Assembly (NCBI RefSeq): GCF_036226405.1
Contig: NZ_CP108465.1
Span: 62,001-126,000 of the forward strand
Direction: 5' to 3'
DNA: 64,000 nt
Source: Streptomyces sp. NBC_01260
GTDB lineage: Bacteria > Actinomycetota > Actinomycetes > Streptomycetales > Streptomycetaceae
Shown: positions 49,674 to 64,000 of the stretch, piece after piece
Layout of the letters: every line of letters begins with the position of its first letter
How positions within the stretch are numbered: position 1 is the stretch's first letter
Notes under the pieces: generated by a model
The model's database searches: none
What the model saw: only the letters and a program-made list of their open reading frames with translations
Told to the model about the DNA's origin: nothing
Translations under genes and position numbers: made by a program

Positions 49674-52600
49674 ATGACGAGGGCGAGCGACCCCAGGGCA
49701 CCCGAACCGATCGCCGTGATCGGTATGGCCTGCCGGCTGCCGGGTGCCTCCACGATCGAGGAGCTGTGGGAGCTCCTGCGGTCCGGCCGCAGCGCCGTCG
49801 GCCCGGCACCGGCCGGCCGGAAACTGCCCGGCCGGGTGGGCGGATTCCTGGCCGAGGTGGAGCGGTGCGACCCCGCGTTCTTTGGCATCCCGCCGCGCGA
49901 GGCCGCGACCATGGACCCGCAGCAGCGGCTGGCGCTCGAACTCGCCTGGGAGGCGCTGGAACACGCCGGCATCGTGCCGGGCACGCTGCGCCACAGCCGT
50001 ACGGGCGTGTTCCTCGGCGCGATGGCGGACGACTACGCGGAGCTGTCCCGGCGGCGCGGTACGAACGAGGCCGCCGCCACCACCCTGACGGGCCTTAACC
50101 GGAGCATCCTCGCCAACCGGATCTCGTACGTGCTCGGTCTCCGCGGACCGAGCACGACCGTCGACACGGGTCAGTCCTCGTCGCTCGTTTCGGTGCTGCA
50201 GGCCTGCGAGAGCCTGTGGTCGGGAGCCGTGACCACCGCGCTGGCCGGCGGAGTCCAGCTGAACCTCACCGACACCGGATTCGTCCTCGCGGACCGCTTC
50301 GGAGCGCTGTCGCCGGACGGGCGCGCCCACACCTTCGACGCCCGTGCCACCGGGTACGTGCGCGGCGAGGGCGGCGGCATGGTGGTGCTCAGACCACTGG
50401 AGCGGGCCCTGGCGGACGGTGACAACGTTTTCGGGGTCATCCGCGGCGGCGCGGTCAACAACGACGGCGGCGGTACGTCGCTAACCTCGCCCAGCGCCGA
50501 CGCCCAGGCGGAGCTGCTACGGGCCGCCTACGCCCACGCCCGTGTCGACGCGGCCGAGGCGAGCTTCGTCGAGCTGCACGGCACGGGCACCCCCACGGGC
50601 GACCCGGTCGAAGCCGTCTCGCTCGGCGCGGTGCTGGGAAGCGTGCGACCGAAGGACGCACCGCTGCCGGTCGGCTCGGTCAAGACGGTGTTCGGCCACG
50701 CGGAGGGCGCGGCCGGCATCGCCGGTCTGCTGAAGGCCGTGCTGTGCCTGCACCACCGGACGCTCACCCCGAGCCTGAACTACCGCACCCCGCACCCGAA
50801 GATCGACCTGGCAGCCACCCGGCTGACCGTGAACACCGAACTCCGGCCCCTGACGCAGGACGGCCGTCAACTGGTGGCCGGAGTCAGTTCGTTCGGCATG
50901 GGCGGTACCAACTGCCACCTGGTACTGGGGGAGCGCCCCACCGAGACTGCCGCTCAGCCCGAGGATGTGTCCGGACCGTTCCCGGTATTGCTCTCCGGCC
51001 GCACCGAACAGGCCGTCCGGGACCAGGCGACCCGGCTGCTCAGCCACTTGGACGCCCACCCGGATCTGCCGCCAGCCTCGGTCGCGTACGCGCTGGCGGC
51101 CACGCGCACCCACTTCGCGCACCGCGCCGGTTTCGTCGCCGACGACCTCGCCTCGCTGCGCGCGGGGCTCCATGACCTGGCCGACGGCCGGGCCCGCGCC
51201 GATGTGGTGGATGAGGGGACGTGCGCGTTCCTCTTCACCGGCCAGGGCAGTCAGCGGCTCGGCATGGGTGGTGAACTGCGCCGCGCGGTACCCGCGTTCG
51301 CGGACGCCTTCGACGCTGTCGCCGTGCACCTGGATCCGTTGCTCCCGCGACCGTTGAGCGAAGTGCTCGACGGTTCGGACGCCGCGCTGCTCGACCGTAC
51401 CGCGTACACGCAGCCCGCGCTCTTCGCGTACGAGGTGGCGCTCGCCGCGACGCTGGAGCGGTGGGGCGTACGGCCGGATGTGCTCATCGGCCACTCGGTC
51501 GGTGAGCTGGCGGCGGCGCGAGCGGCCGGTGTGCTGTCGATCGAGGACGCCGCGACGCTGGTGGCCGCGCGCGGCCGGCTGATGCAGGCGCTCCCGTCCA
51601 CGGGCACGATGGTAGCCGTGGAGGCGGCCGAGGCCGAACTCGGGCAGCTACCCGAGGGCGTTTGCGTCGCCGCCGTCAACGGACCGGCCGCCACTGTGCT
51701 GTCCGGTGACCGTGACGCCGTACTGGAGCTGGCGCGTACGTGGGAGTCAGCCGGGCGGCGCATCCACCGGCTGCGGACCGGCCATGCCTTCCACTCGGCG
51801 CACCTGGACCCGATGCTCGACGACTTCCGCACGGTGGCCGAAACCCTCACGTACCACCCGCCACGGGTGCCGGTCGTGTCGAACCTGACCGGTGAGGTGA
51901 TCGAAGCGGAGGAGATGCGCCGACCCGACTACTGGGTCCGGCAGGCGCGGGGTACCGTGCGCTTCCTCGACGCCGTCCGCACCGCGCGGGCCCGGGGCGT
52001 CACCCGCTTCCTGGAGGTCGGCCCGGACGCGGTACTGAGCGGCGCTGGCCGGGAGTGCGCCGGCGACGACGCGTCGCTCTTCGCGTGCGCGGGCCGGGCG
52101 GGCCGGCCCGAGACCGCCACGCTGCTCGCCGCCCTGACGGCGCTCCACAGCCGCGGGGCCGCCATCGACTGGCCGACGGTCTTCGCGGACCTGGGCGTAC
52201 GCGCGGGAAAGCGGACCGTCCTGCCCACGTACGCGTTCCAGCGTGAGCGGTTCTGGATCGGCGACGAGGCGGTGGCGACGGCGTCCACGGAGAAGTCGCC
52301 GTCCACGGATACGTCACCGGCACTCACGGGCCCGGAGGGCTTGGCACTTACGGCCCCACAGACCAGAGACCTGGTGCTGGCCGAGTTGGCCGGAGTCCTC
52401 GCGCTGCCGTCCGCCGCCCGGCTGGACACCGACGCCACGTTCCATGACCTGGGACTGGACTCGCTCGGTGCCGTCGAACTGCGCAATCGGCTCGCCCGCC
52501 GCACCGGCCGGCCCATCCCGGCCGGTCTCGTGTTCGACCACCCCACCCCGGCCGCCGTCATCGACCACCTGCGCGCACGCACCGCCGAGGAGCCCGCTCC

Positions 52601-55600
52601 CGCGACGGCCCCGGAGGCGCGGGGCGACTCGGCCGATGACGATCCGGTGGTCATCGTGGGGATGGCCTGCCGGCTGCCCGGGGGCGTCGCCTCGCCGGAA
52701 GACCTGTGGCGGCTGGTCTCCGACGGTGTGGACGCGATCTCGCCGTTCCCCGACGACCGGGGCTGGGACCTTGCCGCGCTCTCCGACGCGGAGGGCCCCG
52801 GTGGCTCCCGGACCCGGTACGGCGGCTTTCTGGACGACGTCGCCGGGTTCGATGCCGGGTTCTTCGGGGTGTCGCCGCGCGAGGCGCTGGCGATGGACCC
52901 GCAGCAGCGGTTGCTGCTCGAGGTGTCGTGGGAGGCGCTGGAGCGGGCCGGCTTCGACATCGGCGGGATGCGCGGAAGCCGGACTGGGGTCTTCACCGGC
53001 CTGATGTACCACGACTACGCGGCCACCTATGAGAACGTGCCGCCGCAGGTGCGCGGCCATCGGATGACCGGCGGCGCGGGCAGTGTCGCCTCCGGCCGGG
53101 TCGCCTACCGGTTCGGCTTCGAGGGGCCCGCCATCACCGTGGACACGGCGTGCTCCTCGTCCCTGGTGGCGCTCCATCTCGCCGTGCGCTCGGTGCGCGA
53201 CGGGGAGTGCGATGTCGCCCTGGCCGGCGGTGTCACCGTGCTCTCCTCGCCCTTCACCTTCGTGGAGTTCAGCCGCCAGGGCGGCCTGTCGGCGGACGGC
53301 CGGTGCAGGTCGTACGGCGACGGCGCGGACGGCACCGGGTGGGCCGAGGGCGTCGCGGTCGTCGCCGTGGAGCGGATGTCGCGGGCGCGGGAGAAGGGGC
53401 ACCGGATGCTGGCCGTGGTGCGGGGGAGCGCCGTCAACCAGGACGGCGCCAGCAACGGCCTGACCGCCCCCAACGGCCTGGCACAGCAGCGGGTGATCCG
53501 GGCCGCCCTGGCCGACGCCGGCCTGTCTCCCTCGGACGTCGATGTGGTGGAGGGCCACGGCACCGGCACCGCGCTGGGCGACCCGATCGAGGTGCGGGCC
53601 CTGGCCGAGACGTACGGCCGCGAGCGGAGCGCCGCACCGTTGCTGCTCGGCTCCGTGAAGTCGAACATCGGTCACACCCAGGCGGCGGCCGGTGTGGCGG
53701 GTCTGGTGAAAACGGTGCTCGCCCTGAACGCCGGGGTGGTGCCCGGGTCGCTGCACGCCGACCCGGCGTCACCGCACGTGGACTGGTCGTCGGGCGGCGT
53801 GGAGGTGATGTCGGCGGGGTCGGTGCCGTGGCCGGAGAGCGGCCGGCCGAGGCGGGCGGGTGTGTCGTCGTTCGGCATCAGCGGGACGAACGCCCATATG
53901 GTGCTTGAGCAGGCCGAGGTGGCGCACGACCTGCCAAGGGGCGGCGCCCCCGCCCCTTCACCTGCTGACGAGACCCCCGTGCCGCTGCTGCTCAGCGCCC
54001 ACGACCCCGAGGCACTGCGCGCGCGGGCCGAGCAGATCCTGCCCCTGATCGGGGCCGAGGATTCAGCCGATCTCGCCCACTCCCTCGCCCGGTCGGAGCC
54101 GTTCGGCGAACGGGCCGTCGTGGTCGGCGCGGACGACGATGCGTTACGAGCCGGACTGGCGGCCGTGGCCGAGGGACGGATCGCCCCGGGCGTCGTGCGC
54201 GGACGGTCCCGGACGCGCGGCCGACTCGCGGTGCTGTTCACCGGGCAGGGCAGCCAGCGGCCCGGCATGGGACGCGAACTGGCGTCCCGCCACCCGGTGT
54301 TCGCGCGGACGCTCGACACGGTCTGCGGAGAACTGGACCGTGCACTCGCACCGTACGGCTACCGGCCCGTCAAGGAGGTGATGTACGCCCCCGAGGGGTC
54401 CCCCGACGCGCGTCTGCTCGGCCGGACCGGGTACACGCAGGCCGCGCTGTTCGCGTACGAGGTCAGCCTGTACCGGCTGGTGGAGAGCTGGGGCGTCCGG
54501 CCGGACGTGGTGGCCGGTCACTCCATCGGTGAGGTGACGGCGGCACACATCGCCGGTGTCCTGGACCTGGCGGACGCATGCGCGCTGGTCGCTGCCCGTG
54601 GCAGGCTGATGCAGGCGCTGCCCTCCGGCGGTGCGATGCTCGCGGTGGAAGCCGATGAAAGGTACGCCGCGGCCGTTCTCCCTGCCGGGTCGCCCGACAT
54701 CGCCGTCGCGGCCGTGAACGCGCCCCACTCCGTGGTGCTCTCCGGCACACGGAAAGCCGTCACCGAGGCCGCCGACGCGCTCGGTGCGGCGGGGCGCAGG
54801 ACCACCTGGCTCGATGTCAGCCACGCGTTCCACTCGCCGCTGATGGAGCCGATGCTCGCGGACTTCCACGCGGTGCTGGACACCCTCACCTTCCGGCCGC
54901 CCACGATCCCGCTCGTCTCCAACGTGACCGGGCGGTACGCCGAGGACGAGCTGATGTCCTCGCCGGACTACTGGGTCCGGCACGTGAGCGCGCCGGTGCG
55001 ATTCCACGACGGAGTGCGCGCGCTGATGGCCGACGAGGTCACCGCGACGTTCGAGGTGGGGCCCGCGCCGGTGCTCACCGCGCTGGTCGAGCAGGCGTGC
55101 GCGGACGAGCCGGTCCGGTGCGTGCCCGCCCAGCAGCGCAATCGGTCGGAGGCGGCCGGACTGATGGCGGGACTGGCCGGACTGTACGTCACCGGGGCCG
55201 AGGTGGACTGGACGGCGGTCCTGCCCAAGGCGCTTCGGGTGCCCTTGCCCACGTACCCCTTCCGGCACCGCCGGTTCTGGCTCGGCCGACGTCCCGCCGC
55301 CACGCCCGCTTCGCTCGGTCTGTGGGCCGCGGCACATCCGCTGCTGGGCGCGCGGGTGAGCCTGTCCGGGCACACCGAGGTCTTCACCGCGACCCTCTCG
55401 GCGGCCGCCGTTCCGTGGCTGGCCGACCATGTTGTCGCCGGAGCGGTCGTGGTCCCCGGCGCCGCACTCGTCGAACTGGTGCTCGCCGCGGGCGCCGAAG
55501 TCGGGGCCAGGGAGCTGGCAGAGCTGGTGCTGGCCGCTCCGCTCGTCCTCACCGGCCGGGAACCGGTGGCCGTCCAGATCGAGGTCGGGGCCGAGGACGC

Positions 55601-57946
55601 CGCCGGACGGCGCACCGTCACGGTGGTCTCGCGCGACGAGGACGCGACGGCCTGGACCCGGCACGCCGCTGGCTCCCTCGTACGCACGGACACGACTGCC
55701 CCGCCCGCTGCGACTGCCCCGGTCGCGGACGCCGTGGAGCTGTCGGTCGACGAGCTGTACGGCGGGCTCGCGGCCACCGGCCTGACCTACGGCCCCGCGT
55801 TCCGGCGTGTGACCGCGCTGTCGGCGAGCCGCGACACCGCTCTCGCCGACATCGGGATCGCCGAGGACGCTGCCGGATACCTCGTCCACCCGGTCCTGCT
55901 CGACGCGGCCCTGCACGGCGCCGGCGCGCTCGGATTCTTCACCGGCGAGGCAGGACCCCGGCTGCCGTTCTCCTGGTCCGGGGTCCGCGTCCACGCACCC
56001 GGCGCCACGGTCGCGACGGTCCGGATCACCCGGCTCCGGGAGGACACCATACGGGTCGAGCTCGCCGGCCCGGCCGGGACACCGGTCGTGACGGTGGACG
56101 AGATGACGGTGCGTACGGTGCCGGCGGACCGCCTGGCGGACCGGCCGGCCGGGGCGGCCGAACGGCCTCTGCGCGTCGACTGGGTGCCGGTCGACGCGCG
56201 GGCGGCTGCGCCCGGCTCGGTCGTCGCGATCCTTGAAGAGCCCGGGACGGAACCCTTCACCGCGCTGCCCGAAGCGTTGGCGCGCCACGGGCTGACCGTC
56301 ACCCGCCTCCCCGGCCCGGAGGCGCTCGACACGGGGGACGACCTGCCGGACCTGGTCGTCCTGCCGTGGCGTACCGGGCCCGAGGACGACATGCCCGCGC
56401 GGGTCCACGCCGCGGCCAGGCGGGCCCTCGCGACACTCCAGGACTGGCTGGACCGCGACCGCGGAACGGCGCGGCTGGTTGTGCTGACCGACGACCGGCC
56501 GGACCTGGACGTCGCCGCGGTACGCGGGCTGGTCCGGTCGGCGCAGCGCGAGAACCCCGGCCGGATCCTTCTCGTCGAGACGGACGGCGCCCACGCCTCG
56601 CTCGTCGCCCTGCCGGCCCTCCTCACCATCGACGAACCGCATTCGTCCCTCCGTGACGGACAGATCCGGGTGCCTCGGCTCGGGCCCGCCGACACGGGTA
56701 CGGCTCCGGCATGGCGGCCGGACGGCACCGTCCTGGTCACCGGCGCCGGCGGCGCGCTGGGCGACCTGATCGCGCGGCACCTGGTCACCGCGCACGGCGT
56801 GCGCCGGCTGGTGCTGGTCAGCCGGCGGGGCCCGGCCGCCCCGAACACGGACGCGCTCAGGGCCGCGCTCACTGCAGCCGGGGCCGAGGTGGTCTTCACC
56901 GCGTGCGATGTCGCGGACCGGGCGGCCGTGGCGGACCTGTTGGCCGCCATCCCGGCGGACCGGCCGCTCACCGGCGTCGTACACGCGGCGGGCGTCCTGG
57001 ACGACGGCGTGACCCAGGCACTCACACCCGAGCGGCTGGCCCGGGTCCTGCGGCCGAAGGTGGACGGGGCCTGGCATCTGCACACGCTCACGGCGGGCCT
57101 CGGCCTCGACCACTTCGTGCTGTTCTCCTCCGCCTCCGGGGTGTTCGGCGCGGCCGGGCAGGCGAATTACGCCGCTGCCAACGCGTTCCTGGACGCGCTG
57201 GCCGTGCAGCGCGTCGAAGCCGGGCTGCCGGCGACGGCGATGGCGTGGGCGCCGTGGCGCGAGGCGGGCATGGCCGGTTCCCTCGGCGCCGGTGACCTGG
57301 CGCGGCTTGCCCGCCTCGGTATGGCGGCCCTCTCGAACGAGCAGGGCCTCGCACTGTTCGACGCCGCGCTGTCCGCAGCGGACGCCGCCGTCGTGCCGCT
57401 GCGGATCGACCGGGCCGTACTCGCCGAACGGCCCCGCGAACTACCGTCCCTGCTACGTGCGCTGGTCCAGGTGGGCACCGTACCCACGGCCGCTCCCGGT
57501 GCCATGGCCCAGCCGGCCTTCGCGGACCGTCTGCCCGGTCTGTCCGTACCGGAGAGGGAGCAGGCGGTGGCCGCGCTGCTCCGTACGGAACTCTCCACGG
57601 CGCTGGGCGGCTGCGCAGTCGATACGCGGCGCGGCTTCCGCGACCTCGGGGTCGACTCGCTCATCGCGCTGGAACTGCGCAACCGCCTCATTGCCGAAAC
57701 GGGCCTTCAGCTCTCCACCACCGTCGTCTTCGACTACCCCAGCCCCGCCTCGCTGGCCGCGCACATCACCGAGGCGCTGGCCCGTAACACGCCCGCCCCG
57801 GAGCCGGACGACGAGCCCGGACGCGGACCTCTCGGCGAGGAGTGGGGCGACGCGGAGAACGATCTCGACGGCCTGGACGTGGCCGAGCTGGTGCGGCTGG
57901 CCGGGGCCGGACGCGACATGGGAACGACGAGGCAGGAGACGACAGC

Positions 57947-57950
<4 letters not shown>
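49674..57950 (+). CDS. Modular type I PKS: loading KSQ-AT-ACP, module 1 KS-AT-DH-KR-ACP
   Basis: 2758 residues. Loading KS (about 9-420) has Gln167 for Cys in DTGQSSS, a KSQ that decarboxylates malonyl-ACP to acetyl-ACP. Loading AT (520-785): Ser608 in GHSVGE, HAFH at 704-707 (malonyl type). ACP: Ser930 in LGLDSLG. Module 1 KS (990-1415): Cys1160 in DTACSSS. AT (1520-1800): Ser1617, HAFH 1717-1720, malonyl type. DH (about 1888-2130): His1919 in the HxxxGxxxxP motif, Asp2077. KR (about 2350-2560): LDD 2442-2444 marks B-type, Tyr2499 catalytic. ACP: Ser2662. Expected product: trans-2-butenoyl (crotonyl)-ACP. Codon 1491 is TTA. Acidic C-terminal docking tail; stop overlaps the next PKS start (ATGA). 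Confidence 0.95.
54144..54146 (+). promoter_or_regulatory. TTA (bldA) codon in PKS gene
   Basis: In-frame TTA at codon 1491, in the linker before the module 1 AT domain. In Streptomyces such a codon can make translation of the PKS itself depend on bldA. Confidence 0.75.

Positions 57951-64000
<6,050 letters not shown>

Noticed and set aside
50164..50184. Apparent inactivating mutation in the first ketosynthase of the PKS (Cys missing)
   Set aside because: The change is Cys to Gln in DTGQSSS, the hallmark of a KSQ loading domain, so it is functional design and not decay.

Overview
The window is GC-rich DNA with actinomycete (Streptomyces-like) gene style: dense operons with 4-base start/stop overlaps, purine-rich ribosome sites, frequent GTG starts, two SARP regulators, and TTA leucine codons in one SARP and one PKS gene. 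Almost all of it is biosynthetic gene cluster. I see no rRNA, tRNA, insertion sequence or CRISPR array. Both ends are cut inside genes (dTDP-glucose 4,6-dehydratase on the left, a modular PKS on the right).

Layout. (1) 1-7.1 kb: dTDP-glucose synthesis (rfbA, rfbB), a DHA2-type exporter, a glycosyltransferase and a large SARP with an NB-ARC ATPase. (2) 7.2-20.5 kb: a likely single operon for a dissociated (type II) PKS: carboxyltransferase beta and epsilon subunits, malonyl transferase, ACP, AcpS, a KS, a cysteine-less chain length factor, a 794-residue KS-CLF fusion, a KAS III lacking the usual His and Asn, then an aldo/keto reductase, an FAD monooxygenase and a SnoaL-like protein. (3) 20.9-29.1 kb: membrane acyltransferase, short glycosyltransferase, second SARP and the remaining deoxysugar genes (5- or 3,5-epimerase, 2,3-dehydratase, 4-ketoreductase, 3-ketoreductase), pointing to a 2,6-dideoxyhexose. 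(4) 29.3-34.8 kb: an overlapping four-gene operon of class II amidotransferase, PrpF-like isomerase, acyl-CoA-dehydrogenase-like flavoprotein and dihydroorotase-like cyclase. (5) 34.8-48 kb: an amino-acid/amide island without NRPS: three ATP-grasp ligases, two cysteine-synthase-like PLP enzymes, serine acetyltransferase, TauD-type dioxygenase, HpcH/HpaI aldolase, O-methyltransferase, FAD monooxygenase, exporter and AraC regulator. (6) 48.3-64 kb: crotonyl-CoA carboxylase/reductase and a modular type I PKS with a KSQ loading module followed by KS-AT-DH-KR-ACP modules.

How it may fit together (inference): the modular PKS starts from decarboxylated malonate and its first two modules would lay down conjugated trans double bonds. 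The type II set would make a second chain. The sugar genes supply an activated 2,6-dideoxyhexose for the two glycosyltransferases. Regions 4 and 5 look able to build a beta-substituted alanine and a small amide, imide or ureide unit joined by ATP-grasp ligation. Either this is one large hybrid pathway, or two to three clusters lie side by side; the sequence alone does not decide. I could not match the combination to a known product. The strongest candidates for new biology are the amidotransferase-PrpF-flavoprotein-cyclase operon, the NRPS-free ATP-grasp island, and the double KS/CLF system with its fused pair.
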